A stretch of 64,000 bases of DNA from Skermanella stibiiresistens SB22 (GCF_000576635.1 NZ_AVFL01000011.1:1-64000); one strand, 5' to 3'. Counted from the stretch's first letter, positions 50,601-59,976 are shown. The notes: generated from the letters alone by a model not told the origin. Numbers and translations: made by a program.

Positions 50601-52763
50601 TTAGGATCCCGCAGACACCCCCGGCCGGCGGAGCAGGCGGAGCGCGTTGAGCGTGACGAGGACGGTGGCGCCGGTGTCGGCCAGGATGGCGAGCCACAGG
50701 TCGGTGACGCCCAGCACGGTGGTGACCAGGAACACGGCCTTCAGGCCCAGCGCCACCGCCACGTTCTGGTGGATGTTGGTCATCGTGGCGCGGGACAGCG
50801 CCACCAGTTCGGCGACGCCGCCCACCCTGTTTCCGAGCAGCGCCGCGTCGGCGGTCTCCAGCGCCACGTCGGTGCCGCCGCCCATGGCGATGCCGACATC
50901 GGCCGCCGCCAGCGCGGGGCCGTCGTTGATGCCGTCGCCGACCATCGCGACCGGGGCCGCCGACTTCAGCGCCGCGATCTCGGTCAGCTTGTCCTTGGGC
51001 AGCAGCCCGGCCTTGACCTCGACGCCCAGCGCCCGCCCGATCGCCGCTCCGGTCCGCGCGTTGTCGCCGGTCAGCATCACGGCGCGGACGCCAAGCTGTC
51101 CCAGCGCCGCGATGCCGGCCAAGGCGCCGGGCCGGGGCTCGTCGCGCAGCGCCAGCAGCCCGATCGGTACGCCGTCGGCCACCACCACCACCACGGTCTT
51201 GCCGTCATCCTCCAGCGCCGCGACGCTGTCGGCGGGAATGGACGCCGCGCCGCACCGTTCGATCGCGTGACGCGGCGAGCCGACCTCGACCAGCTTGCCG
51301 CCGACCACCGCGCGCGCAGCCCTTCCGGGCAATGCTTCCTGTGCCCGCGCCGGGCGGACCGGCACGCCCTCATCGGCGGCCCGCTCCACGATGGCGCGGG
51401 CGAGGGGGTGGCTGGAACCACTCTCCACCGCCGCGGCCAGCCCGAGCAGTGCTCGGCCGGTGCCCGACAGCGGCACCAGATCGGTCACGCGAGGCCGCCC
51501 CAGGGTCAGCGTTCCGGTCTTGTCGAAGGCCACGGCGCGGACCTTGCCGATCGTCTCCAGCGCGGCACCTCCCTTGATCAGCAGGCCGCGCCGCGCGCCG
51601 GCCGCGATGCCGGAGGTGATCGCCGCCGGGGTGGAGAGCACCAACGCGCAGGGGCAGCCGATCAGCAGCAGCGCCAGCCCGCGATAGATCCAGGTGTGCC
51701 AGTCCGCCCCGAACCCAAGGGGAGGCACCACCACCGTCAGGACCGCGGCCAGGATGACGAACGGGGTGTAGCGCGCGCTGAACCGCTCGATGAAGCGGGC
51801 CGTCGGTGATTTGGACGCCTGCGCCTCCTCGACCAAGTGGATGATCCGGGCGATGGTGTTGTCCGCCGCCGCCCGCGTCACCCGCACCCGCAAGGCGCCG
51901 GTCGCGTTGATGCCGCCCGCGATGACCGGCGAGCCGACCCGCTTCGGCACCGGAACAGACTCTCCCGTCACCGGCGACTCATCCACGTCGGACTCCCCAT
52001 CGACCACCTCGCCATCGGCGGGCACCCGGTCGCCGGGCCGGACCAGCGTGACCTGTCCGATCTCCAGCCTTGAGGCCGGAACCTCGCGAGCGACGCCGCC
52101 CTCGATCACCAGCGCGGTGCGGGGCACCAGCGCCGCCAGAGCCTGGATGCCCGACCGGGCCGAGCCGGCGGCGATGCCTTCCAGCAACTCGCCGGCGGAG
52201 AACAGCAGGACCACGACCGACGCTTCCGCCGTCTCGCCGATGATCAGCGCCCCCAAGGTGGCGATCGACATCAACATCTCGATGCTGAACGGCGATCCGG
52301 CGCGGGCCAAGGCGACGGCCCGCCGCCCGAACACCCACAGCCCGACCAACGCGGCAGGCACCAGGGCGCCATCCCCCAGCGCCGGGACCAGCGCCGAGAT
52401 CGCGAAGCCCGCCGCGGCCAGTACCGCGATCAACCCCGTCAGCCGGGCCTTCGGCGCCTTCCACCAAGCCTCCCTGGCGGCGCCGCCGGCGTCAACCTCC
52501 GCCTCGCCCTCCGCCACCACCTGGATCAGGTCCATGTCCTCGACCTGGAAGCCGAGGCTCCGGATGGTGCCCTCCACCCGGTCGCGCGACGTCCCGGTTT
52601 CGTCCACCCGCAGCCGCAGGACCTGGGAATGATAGCTGACGCCGACATCCGTCACGCCGGGCAGCCGCCCCAGCGCCGTTTCGATCTTGGTGGCGCAGCT
52701 TGGGCAATCCATGCCCGCCACCTTGTAGCGCAAGGCACCGCCACCATCCGCACCGTCACGCAT
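50601..52763 (-). CDS. zntA: Heavy-metal P1B-type ATPase (ZntA/CadA-like)
   Basis: The protein is 720 residues from the ATG at 52763. An N-terminal HMA domain has GMDCPSC (Cys20, Cys23), followed by membrane helices, the TGES actuator loop (SPVTGESVPV), the CPC ion site (LIGCPCALVLSTPAA), the phosphorylation site FDKTGTLT, and GDGINDGPAL. The CPC motif with a single HMA and a divergent MerR regulator of ZntR/CadR type indicates Zn2+/Cd2+/Pb2+ export. Exact metal not provable here. Confidence 0.93.
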   Translation of the reverse strand: MRDGADGGGALRYKVAGMDCPSCATKIETALGRLPGVTDVGVSYHSQVLRLRVDETGTSRDRVEGTIRSLGFQVEDMDLIQVVAEGEAEVDAGGAAREAWWKAPKARLTGLIAVLAAAGFAISALVPALGDGALVPAALVGLWVFGRRAVALARAGSPFSIEMLMSIATLGALIIGETAEASVVVLLFSAGELLEGIAAGSARSGIQALAALVPRTALVIEGGVAREVPASRLEIGQVTLVRPGDRVPADGEVVDGESDVDESPVTGESVPVPKRVGSPVIAGGINATGALRVRVTRAAADNTIARIIHLVEEAQASKSPTARFIERFSARYTPFVILAAVLTVVVPPLGFGADWHTWIYRGLALLLIGCPCALVLSTPAAITSGIAAGARRGLLIKGGAALETIGKVRAVAFDKTGTLTLGRPRVTDLVPLSGTGRALLGLAAAVESGSSHPLARAIVERAADEGVPVRPARAQEALPGRAARAVVGGKLVEVGSPRHAIERCGAASIPADSVAALEDDGKTVVVVVADGVPIGLLALRDEPRPGALAGIAALGQLGVRAVMLTGDNARTGAAIGRALGVEVKAGLLPKDKLTEIAALKSAAPVAMVGDGINDGPALAAADVGIAMGGGTDVALETADAALLGNRVGGVAELVALSRATMTNIHQNVAVALGLKAVFLVTTVLGVTDLWLAILADTGATVLVTLNALRLLRRPGVSAGS

Positions 52764-52810
52764 GGAAATCCCCTTCGACCCTCGGGCGAGGGATGCCTCC
52801 ATCCCCCGCG

Positions 52811-52850
52811 AGTGCTAGAGATGCACCCTGTAGCCACTACAGGGTCAAGG
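52811..52850 (-). promoter_or_regulatory. MerR-type operator/promoter for the metal ATPase
   Basis: ACCCTGTAG-CCA-CTACAGGGT (52825-52845) is a perfect 9-3-9 dyad. On the minus strand it is flanked by TTGACC (-35), with an overlong spacer of about 19-20 bp to the -10 region, the hallmark of MerR-family promoters such as zntA and cadA. Confidence 0.85.
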
Positions 52851-52853
52851 GCC

Positions 52854-53282
52854 ATGTCCGGAAAAATTCCATCCTCCGATCACACGATCGGCCCCCATAC
52901 GATCGGGGCGCTCGGCAAGCTGACCGGCGTCAATGTCGAGACGATCCGATACTACGAGCGGATCGGACTGCTGGCGGGCGCCGCGCGCAGCTCCGGCAAT
53001 TACAGGATCTACGACGACCGCCACGTCAAGCGGCTGACCTTCATCCGCAAGGCGCGCGACCTGGGATTCCCGCTCGAGGCGGTTCGCCGCATGCTGGCCC
53101 TGTCGGATCAGCCGGACCGCCCCTGCGCCGAGGTCGACGACCTGGTGGTGGAGCAGATGGGCGAGGTCGAGCGCAAGATCGCCGACCTCACCCGGCTCCG
53201 GGACGAACTCGCCCGGCTGGCCCATCAGTGCCGCGGCGGCCTCGTCTCAGATTGCAGGATCATCGAGGCCCTATCGCCCTGA
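52854..53282 (+). CDS. MerR-family metal-responsive regulator (ZntR/CadR-like)
   Basis: The 142-residue protein has the MerR winged HTH (IGALGKLTGVNVETIRYYER) and dimerisation helix. Metal-binding cysteines are placed as in ZntR/CadR/PbrR: one in RPCAEVDD and two in the C-terminal loop (HQCRGGLVSDCRI). It is divergent from the ATPase and next to the dyad operator, so it should activate the exporter on metal binding. Confidence 0.92.
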   Translation: MSGKIPSSDHTIGPHTIGALGKLTGVNVETIRYYERIGLLAGAARSSGNYRIYDDRHVKRLTFIRKARDLGFPLEAVRRMLALSDQPDRPCAEVDDLVVEQMGEVERKIADLTRLRDELARLAHQCRGGLVSDCRIIEALSP

Positions 53283-53287
53283 ACCCC

Positions 53288-54808
53288 TCAGCCGACCCGG
53301 AACAGCGTTCCCACAGCCAGATAGGTCAGCCCCGTGATCAGGACGGTGCTGATCAGGTTCAAGTAGACGCCCGCCTTCGCCATGTCCGCCACGGTCAGGT
53401 TGCCGCTGCCATAGACGATGGCGTTGGGCGGCGTCGCCACCGGCAGCATGAAGGCGCACGACGCGGCCAGTGCCACCGGCACCGTCAGCATGAACGGGTC
53501 CAGCCCGATGCCGACCGCGACCGATCCGACCAGCGGCAGGAAGGCCGCCGCCGTCGCGGTGTTGCTGGTCAGCTCGGTCAGGAAGATCACGGCCAGCGTC
53601 GCGACCAGCATGACCAGGATGACCGGCCACGAGCCCAGCAGTCCCAGCATCTGGCCCAGCCATTCCGCCAGACCGCTGTCCGAGATCGCGGACGCCAGCG
53701 ACAGGCCGCCGCCGAACAGCAGCAAAACCCCCCAAGGCAGCTTGCGGGCGGTGTCCCAATCCATCAGGAACCCGCCCTTGTCCGAACCGGACGGGATCAC
53801 GAACAGCAGCAGCGCCGAGGCGATGGCGATCACCGTATCGTCGATGCCGGGAACCACGCCGGACAGCAACGGCCGCAGGATCCAGGCCGCCGCCGTGACG
53901 ATGAAGACCAGCCCCACCAGCTTCTCCGGCCGCGTCATCGGCCCCTGGCCGGCGATCTCGCCGGAGACGGCGCTCATGGCGCCCTTGATCGCCCCGGCCG
54001 GCGTCCGGAACACGACCTGCGTCAGCAGCAGCCAAGCCAATCCCAGCATGACCACGACCAGCGGCACGCCCACCACCATCCACTGGGCGAAGCCGATCTG
54101 CACCTGATACGTCCGCGCCATATAGGCCGCCAGCAAGGCGTTGGGTGGCGTGCCGATCAGGGTCGCCAGACCGCCGATGCTGGCCCCATAGGCCACCGCC
54201 AGCAGCAGCGAGACCGCGAAGTTCCTGCGCCCCACCGCGTGTTCGGGAGCCTGCCCGCCGGCGCTCCGGTCACGCTCGATCAAGGCGATCACCGACAGGG
54301 CCACCGGCAGCATCATCACGGCGGTCGCGGTGTTGCTGACCCACATGCTGAGGAACGCGGTCGCCAGCATGAACCCGCCGACCAGCCGTGACGGCTGGGT
54401 GCCAACCCACGAGATGATGGTCAGCGCGATGCGCCGGTGGAGGTTCCAGCGCTGCAATCCCAGGCCGAGCACGAAGCCGCCGAGGAACAGGAAGATCAGC
54501 GGATCGGCGTAGGGAACGGCGGCCTCCCGCGGCGTCGCCACGCCCAGCAGCGGGAACGCGACCAGCGGCACCAGCGATGTCGCGGCCAGCGGCAAGGCTT
54601 CCGTCACCCACCACGCCGCCATCAGCACGGCGACCGCCGCCACGGTCCACGCCGGCTCCGACATGCCCGCCGGGGCCGGCAGCATCAGCATGACCGCGAA
54701 TAGCAGGAACCCCGTGGTGATCCCCAGGAGTGGACGCCCGACCGGTGTCTTCCCGATCTGGTCGTCTTCCGCGCTTTCGGCGTTCGCCGTTCCTTCAGAT
54801 GTGGCCAT
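53288..54808 (-). CDS. DASS-family (SLC13) anion transporter
   Basis: The protein is 506 residues from the ATG at 54808 with about 12 hydrophobic helices. The two SNT motifs of the divalent anion/Na+ symporter family are visible in MWVSNTATAVMMLP and LTSNTATAAAFLP, along with AAWWVTEALPLAATSL. The substrate is likely a C4-dicarboxylate, citrate or sulfate. Confidence 0.9.
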   Translation of the reverse strand: MATSEGTANAESAEDDQIGKTPVGRPLLGITTGFLLFAVMLMLPAPAGMSEPAWTVAAVAVLMAAWWVTEALPLAATSLVPLVAFPLLGVATPREAAVPYADPLIFLFLGGFVLGLGLQRWNLHRRIALTIISWVGTQPSRLVGGFMLATAFLSMWVSNTATAVMMLPVALSVIALIERDRSAGGQAPEHAVGRRNFAVSLLLAVAYGASIGGLATLIGTPPNALLAAYMARTYQVQIGFAQWMVVGVPLVVVMLGLAWLLLTQVVFRTPAGAIKGAMSAVSGEIAGQGPMTRPEKLVGLVFIVTAAAWILRPLLSGVVPGIDDTVIAIASALLLFVIPSGSDKGGFLMDWDTARKLPWGVLLLFGGGLSLASAISDSGLAEWLGQMLGLLGSWPVILVMLVATLAVIFLTELTSNTATAAAFLPLVGSVAVGIGLDPFMLTVPVALAASCAFMLPVATPPNAIVYGSGNLTVADMAKAGVYLNLISTVLITGLTYLAVGTLFRVG

Positions 54809-55101
54809 CTCTCGGCTTCCTCCCGCGTCGTCCCAAGGGGGCATGGCTCCCACACCCCCGCACGGGCGCTATGTGTGCGTCGGAAGCCGGAAAACGATCC
54901 TCGATGTGCCGTCCAGAGTGATTTTCATGAAAATAAGTCGATCTTCCCACATAATCCCGCAGTGCTAAAGAAGCTGCGCGCTACGCGTGAAGTCTAAATT
55001 TAATCCGTGATTATTTTTACTCGCGCATGGCAAATCAACGTTTGAATTCATACGTTCAAGCTCGATATCTGAATTCGAAATCATACACCGAGGAGGATAT
55101 C
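54809..55101. other. AT-richer intergenic region
   Basis: This 293-bp divergent gap between the DASS transporter and the PRC-barrel gene holds AT-rich stretches and an imperfect inverted GAATTC pair (55044-55076 region), but I see no definable promoter. Confidence 0.4.
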
Positions 55102-55653
55102 ATGCGTTCACCATTGCTGTACACCGCCTCCATCCTTACTCTCCTGGCTGGCCCTGCGCTGGCCCAGACGACGGAAAGCAACCCCCCTGGCCATCCCGCC
55201 AGCAACGCGCCGGCCTTCGCGGTCGAGGCGCCATCCGGCGGCCCCGCCATGGGAACGGCGCCCGACACCTCCGCCGAGGCGCTTCGCGAACAGCCGACCG
55301 AAACCGCCGCCCCGGGTGCCGTCAGCGTCTCCGACATGATGGGCAGGACGGTGCGCGGCAGCGACGGCGAGTCCCTGGGCTCGGTCGAGGATGTCATCAT
55401 CGATCCCCAATCGGGCGAAGCGCGCCAGCTCGTGATCTCCAGTGGCGGCTTCCTGGGGATCGGCGCCAAGCAAATCGCGGTCGATCTCGCCAGCGCCAAC
55501 CTCGGCACCCAGGAGAACGACCTCCTGCTCCCCAACATGGCGCAAGCCGACATCGAGGCGCTGCCCGAGTTCGAGATGGAGGAGGGCATGACCACCTTCA
55601 ACACCCGCCCCACCACCGAAACCGAAGCCTCCGACACCACCACGACCCAGTAA
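55102..55653 (+). CDS. Exported PRC-barrel domain protein
   Basis: AGGAGG at 55091-55096 selects the ATG at 55102. The 183-residue product has a signal peptide ending in GPALAQ, a PRC-barrel domain (SDMMGRTVRGSDGESLGSVEDVIID to GIGAKQIAVD; about residues 75-150) and a threonine-rich tail. Such periplasmic PRC proteins are common in alphaproteobacteria and often stress-related; role unknown. Confidence 0.88.
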   Translation: MRSPLLYTASILTLLAGPALAQTTESNPPGHPASNAPAFAVEAPSGGPAMGTAPDTSAEALREQPTETAAPGAVSVSDMMGRTVRGSDGESLGSVEDVIIDPQSGEARQLVISSGGFLGIGAKQIAVDLASANLGTQENDLLLPNMAQADIEALPEFEMEEGMTTFNTRPTTETEASDTTTTQ

Positions 55654-55770
55654 TCCCCCCAAAGCCCCGGCACCACCCGAGCCGAGCCGGCGTCACACCG
55701 AAAGCGGATCACCCCCGCTCCGGCCGTGGCGCCGGCTTCGGCGTGCCTGATGGGCGGGGCAGGGGCCTCG

Positions 55771-56640
55771 TCAGTCCCGCAGGCCGAGGGCCCGTATCCA
55801 CGCGTCGACTTGGCCGAAGGCGTCCTGCTGCCATTGTTCGGCGGTGCGTTCGCCCAAGAACCGGGTTTCCTCCACGAAACGCCGGACGCAGGTTGGCCCA
55901 TAGCCATCTGGATCGTTGAACTTGTCCGCTATGTGACGATAGCCCCGCTCACCACTCGCATCCGCCAGCAGGGGGCGGCATGCGTCCGCCAGTGCCTCCA
56001 CTCCCTCCGGCCAGTTCCGGATACAGTAGTAGATGTCGTAGGAGTCCTTCTGCTTATGCCGCCCGTGAAGCGCGTGGCCCTTCATGGCCAGAAGTGCCGG
56101 AATGGAGGCGACGGCGATTTCGACCCGGTTGGTCCCACCACCCGGCATCGCTCCGTCGATCACGACCATCTGGCGATACCGTAGGGCCAGATCGGCACCC
56201 GACGCGCGCTGCACCGCGAACTCACCGATGAGGGGAGGAACATTCCTCACGATCGCGGCATCGCGCGGCATCAGGAAGTCGACGATCACGTCGATCGGTC
56301 CATCTCCGGAGCCGCCGATCACCCGGCGCACCAGCTGAAAGCGTCGCAGTTCCTTCCGCTGTTGATAGCCATGGCTCATCAACGACTGGACCAGCGTCGC
56401 ATACTCACCATCACCCAGCGCTTCGGCGTCCAGGCTCAGATCCACGTCGATCGTGCCGACATGGGGCATGTCCTCGTTCGCCAGGAGCAGCCACGGCACC
56501 GCGCCGCCGATCACGGCGAACTTGCCCCGGAAGCTGCCAAGGATCTGGCCGATCTCCATCAGGACCGCCTTGACGGCGGCGGATGTCCGGTCGTCGTAGT
56601 CGGCGGCCGTTCGCGGTTCGGGGAAAGCTACCGGCTCCAT
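55771..56640 (-). CDS. AbiEii-like nucleotidyltransferase
   Basis: The 289-residue protein has the nucleotidyltransferase signature VIGGAVPWLLL with GTIDVDLSLD (acidic pair) and a third acidic strand IDVIVDFLM, followed by ALLAMKGHAL and KDSYDIYY as in AbiEii/AbiGii toxins. It overlaps the upstream gene by 13 bp, giving the antitoxin-toxin order of type IV AbiE systems. The AbiE-type match is by motif. Confidence 0.8.
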   Translation of the reverse strand: MEPVAFPEPRTAADYDDRTSAAVKAVLMEIGQILGSFRGKFAVIGGAVPWLLLANEDMPHVGTIDVDLSLDAEALGDGEYATLVQSLMSHGYQQRKELRRFQLVRRVIGGSGDGPIDVIVDFLMPRDAAIVRNVPPLIGEFAVQRASGADLALRYRQMVVIDGAMPGGGTNRVEIAVASIPALLAMKGHALHGRHKQKDSYDIYYCIRNWPEGVEALADACRPLLADASGERGYRHIADKFNDPDGYGPTCVRRFVEETRFLGERTAEQWQQDAFGQVDAWIRALGLRD

Positions 56641-57716
56641 GAAAGCGTCTCCCGCCGCAGGTGTTCGGCGGCCGCGCGCCCATGTTCACCGGCGATGGAC
56701 AGGTCGAGATAGGTCTGGACCGGGCTGGTGCAGCCGATGCCCTGGACGGGCTCGACCCTGTCACGGAAGATACCCGGGTCGCGCGGCACGGTGACGATCA
56801 CGTTCTCGCCTTTCGAAGCCGGCGCCAATTTCAAGAATTCGCGCAGCCGGTCGAGCCCGGCGCCGTCGGCAAGGAGGAACTGGCTTCCCGCGCGGGCGTA
56901 GGGAGCCAACCAAGTGGCGGCCGAGAACGAGGCGAACATCAAGGAACCATCGTCACCGCAAGCCTCGAAGGCCCTACGGGCGGCGTCCTCGAAAGCCTTG
57001 CCATGCAGAGTGGTATAAAAGCCCAGCCGCTCACCAGAGAGTGGCTCGTAGGCGTCCCGCCACGCATCCAGCAAGGCGTCCGGCGCGTTCAAGAGCAGTC
57101 CATCAGGTTGGACCGCCGCCCATTCCCGGTCGAGCAAGGCCGCGCGAATATTGCTGACATGGCCCAGACTGACATTGGCCGCCGCAGCGAGATTGGCGAC
57201 ACGCCACGCTTTCGCGGGCGAGCGCAGCATGACGCGCAAGACCTGCGCGGATTTCGGCTTGAAGAGGGATTTCAGCTCACGCCGTTCGGCCGGCGGCTTG
57301 CCCTCCACGCGGCGTTCGATGAACACGCCGTCGAAAACGATCCGAGCGTTGCCTTCCAAATCAAGGAAGCCAACTCCATTGTCTCGGCACAGGGCCTGAG
57401 CTTCCGGAGAGAGATAGGACGCGACAAGGATTCCCATCGCCTCACCCTCGGCATGGGACATCCAGTGACGCAACTGGTGCAGTTGCGCCCTTACGTTTCT
57501 AAGCTGCCCACTGAACTTGCATTCCACCAACAATATTTTCTCGCGGCCATCCACATTCAAATGAATGACGAGATCCGCTCCATTATCCCCTTGGAGAGGA
57601 TTGCGGACAAACTCGACACCGTCCGGCCCGATCGCCGGCACCTGCTCAAGAAGCTGCCTGACAGCGTGAGCCGCCTGCCCCTCGAACGTTTTCACCAATT
57701 CATGAGTTTTCAGCAT
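56628..57716 (-). CDS. AbiEi-like regulator with N-terminal PD-(D/E)xK domain
   Basis: The 362-residue protein has three parts: residues about 15-100 are a nuclease-like fold with Asp48 (GDNGADLVIHL) and the Glu65-x-Lys67 motif (LLVECKFSG); residues about 145-200 are a winged helix (RVANLAAAANVSLGHVSNIRAALL); the rest resembles the AbiEi C-terminal domain. AbiEi antitoxins repress their own operon. Several dyads sit at its start codon. The nuclease-like domain is not part of the classical AbiEi. Confidence 0.8.
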   Translation of the reverse strand: MLKTHELVKTFEGQAAHAVRQLLEQVPAIGPDGVEFVRNPLQGDNGADLVIHLNVDGREKILLVECKFSGQLRNVRAQLHQLRHWMSHAEGEAMGILVASYLSPEAQALCRDNGVGFLDLEGNARIVFDGVFIERRVEGKPPAERRELKSLFKPKSAQVLRVMLRSPAKAWRVANLAAAANVSLGHVSNIRAALLDREWAAVQPDGLLLNAPDALLDAWRDAYEPLSGERLGFYTTLHGKAFEDAARRAFEACGDDGSLMFASFSAATWLAPYARAGSQFLLADGAGLDRLREFLKLAPASKGENVIVTVPRDPGIFRDRVEPVQGIGCTSPVQTYLDLSIAGEHGRAAAEHLRRETLSWSR

Positions 57717-57767
57717 CCGCTGAAAATGCTGATTTCAGTGAAAATTGTCAATCGAGATTTCACTGAA
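57707..57767. promoter_or_regulatory. Cluster of dyads at the AbiEi-like start (possible autoregulatory operators)
   Basis: TTTTCAGC-ATCC-GCTGAAAA (57707-57726) covers the start codon of the AbiEi-like gene. TTCAGTGAAA (57734-57743) and TTTCACTGAA (57758-57767) form a second inverted pair with 14 bp between. Classical AbiEi binds inverted repeats in its promoter. Confidence 0.5.
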
Positions 57768-58008
57768 GTAGCCTATTTCAGCATTTGCTAAAACCGCCTC
57801 CAGGAGTGAAAACGCCGATCACGCCAGCCTGCTTCGCACAACGTGAAACGGGGGCCGAACCTTCCAAGGGGGCGTCGCTTCCTTGACATTCCGGGGTAAT
57901 CCGATCAGAGTCGTCGCGGCTCCGCACCCGCGGGGCGGCCGAGCGGAAGGGGGCCAACCCTCCCACCCGGCCTGACCACTGATAGTCCGTCTGAAGGAAA
58001 CCGTATCA
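57768..58008. other. Intergenic region without recognised feature
   Basis: A GC-mixed stretch with a TTGACA at 57882 and no convincing -10; possible promoter for the small ORFs to the right. Nothing else seen. Confidence 0.3.
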
Positions 58009-58137
58009 ATGGCTACCGCCAGCAATAGCACACCGCCCGGCGCGTTCGCGCGCCGATTTTTGGCGTCCGCCGCCGCGGGGGTTCCGACCCTTGCGGCGGC
58101 GGGAAAGCCGCCCCACCGCGTCCCACCTCCGGCCTGA
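58009..58137 (+). CDS. Tiny ORF (42 aa) resembling a truncated Tat signal peptide
   Basis: ATG at 58009 with GAAGGA upstream. The product reads as a twin-arginine-like leader (FARRFLASAAAGVPTLAA) that stops soon after. It may be the stump of a lost exported enzyme rather than a working gene. Confidence 0.35.
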   Translation: MATASNSTPPGAFARRFLASAAAGVPTLAAAGKPPHRVPPPA

Positions 58138-58264
58138 ACGCCCAGCCCTCGGCCCGCCTTCCTCCCGAAGGCCAGCCCGCTCCTCGACCCAGGGGCGAGC
58201 GCCGCACCCGCGCGCGTCATCCCCCGTCGTCGTGTCGTTCCTCCGGAGACGCGGACCATCCCCC

Positions 58265-58552
58265 ATGTCCAAAAACACCCAAATCGACCCCGACCTGACC
58301 TTCGAACCGCTCCGCCGCGTCATCGGCAAACTGCTGCTGGTCTGGGGCGCCCTGCTGCCGCTGATCGCCTTGCCCTACACCCTGGTCGACGCCTATCCGC
58401 CGGTCCCCCTGCTGATCCTCCCCCTGACGGCGGCCACCGCAGCCGTCGACCCCGGCGCGCTGGTCCTGGCCTACCACGACATCATCGCGGGAGCGCTGAC
58501 CCTGATCGGCATGGGACTCTCGTTCCTGGTCCTACCACCACCCTTCCGCTGA
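58265..58552 (+). CDS. Small membrane protein (95 aa), unknown
   Basis: From ATG at 58265 the ORF encodes 95 residues with two or three hydrophobic segments (LLLVWGALLPLIALPYTLV; LLILPLTAATAA; ALTLIGMGLSFLVLPPP). No family recognised, no clear ribosome-binding site. The hydrophobic pattern and high GC3 favour a real gene, with modest confidence. Confidence 0.45.
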   Translation: MSKNTQIDPDLTFEPLRRVIGKLLLVWGALLPLIALPYTLVDAYPPVPLLILPLTAATAAVDPGALVLAYHDIIAGALTLIGMGLSFLVLPPPFR

Positions 58553-58635
58553 AGCCAACCCAACCTGCCGCCGCCAATCCGGACGCTGGTCCTCCAAGAC
58601 TTCATCGGCATCACCAACGCGCCATTCCACGACGT

Positions 58636-59026
58636 GATCCCACAAGCGCTTACTTGAAGTCTCCACCCATCCCAATTCGTCATACCCGGACTTGATCCCA
58701 CAAGCGCTAACTTAAGATGGGTCGCAGTCCAGATCAGGATATCAATTCTCCCACATCGTCATACCCGGACTTGATACGGGTATCTGCCCTCGGGAGATTG
58801 GACGGTCGAAACCGAACTTTAGATTGAAGTCACTACGTCGGTTTCGGCCGATAGATACCCGGATCAAGTCCGGGTATGACGATAAGGGGAGTGAGGATCC
58901 TTAAGTTAGCGCTTATGGGACTTGATCCGGGCACCTGTCATCGGGAGATCTGCGGGCGAAATCCGAATTCAAGATTGAAGGGACTTCACTGAATACTAGT
59001 CTCGTAAGTCATCAATTAGGTATCAA
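58636..59026. repeat. Cluster of interleaved palindromic repeats
   Basis: Three short repeat types are mixed here. (1) CGTCATACCCGGACTTGAT at 58679 and 58758, inverted at about 58853-58881; the unit is itself a palindrome (ATACCCGG...CCGGGTAT). (2) CCCACAAGCGCT(A/T)ACTT at 58639 and 58699, inverted at about 58909-58929. (3) a roughly 45-bp unit CGGGAGAT...AGATTGAAG at about 58791 and 58942. The 624-bp gap 58553-59176 has no gene. Confidence 0.75.
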
Positions 59027-59176
59027 CTCGAATGGTTCCCGCCCTCCCACCGCCCCTACCAACCCCCTCCCGGAAGTCGAAACCGCCAGCTCGGCTAAAA
59101 TTCACTGGCGTCAGTCACCGCGTCCAGAATAGGATAATAATCCATACCCAATCCCATCCCACCAAAGGCCACCGCC

Positions 59177-59947
59177 ATGAAGACCCCAGCCTCCGCCAAT
59201 CCCGCCCCCAACAAACCCGCCTCCACCCGCCCGAAGCTGACCTCCCGCCAGGAGGCGTTCTGCGAGGCGATGTCGGCCAATGTCGGCGGGGCGGAGGCGG
59301 CGAGGCGGGCGGGGTATTCGGTCAGCGGGGCCAAGCAGCGCGGCGCGTTCCTGATGCGCCAGCCGGAAATCCGCCTCCGTGTCGATGAAATCCGGGCCGC
59401 CCGCCGCGCCCAGCATCAAGCCCACCTGAACGAGGCCGACGAGCAGGTCGGCTGGGTGATCGAGGACGCGTTCGAGAGCAAGCGGCCGGCTTTGGCTCTC
59501 CGCGCCATCGAGTTTCGCCTGAAGCTGCGCGGCGTCATCCAGGACAAGCGCATCGCCCAGCATTACCACGGGGCGCACGATACCCGGCCACACCCCGACG
59601 CCGACTTGGAGAGCCTTCCCGGCGATCCGGACGAGGACCTTGATCCCATCCGCTTCAGCCCCGGCTTCGACCAGCACGCTCAAGCCACCCCCGCCCCGCG
59701 GGATGACCAATCCGTGCCGATAGTGACCAATGCTGACCTTCCAACGGATTTTCCGCCGCCGCCCAAGCCCGTCCCGGCGAAATCAGCCCTGGCCCCGGTC
59801 CCGAACCGCGTCCCGCCCGCCAACCCCCTCGCCGGGATGACCTATGATGACCTTTTCCGCGAAATCGAGCGGATCACCTCCGACTTCCCGTCGCTCCTGA
59901 CGGCCTCGCCCCCCGCTCCCCCGCTCGGCGCCACCGCTCCCGCCTGA
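59177..59947 (+). CDS. Phage terminase small subunit-like protein
   Basis: The 256-residue protein has an N-terminal DNA-binding region typical of terminase small subunits (LTSRQEAFCEAMSANVGGAEAARRAGYS, then MRQPEIRLRVDEIRAAR), followed by a long disordered proline-rich tail. There is no large subunit, portal or other phage gene nearby, so it may be a prophage remnant or domesticated. Confidence 0.75.
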   Translation: MKTPASANPAPNKPASTRPKLTSRQEAFCEAMSANVGGAEAARRAGYSVSGAKQRGAFLMRQPEIRLRVDEIRAARRAQHQAHLNEADEQVGWVIEDAFESKRPALALRAIEFRLKLRGVIQDKRIAQHYHGAHDTRPHPDADLESLPGDPDEDLDPIRFSPGFDQHAQATPAPRDDQSVPIVTNADLPTDFPPPPKPVPAKSALAPVPNRVPPANPLAGMTYDDLFREIERITSDFPSLLTASPPAPPLGATAPA

Positions 59948-59976
59948 CCGGCACCATTTCCCCGAACAACGTCCGG

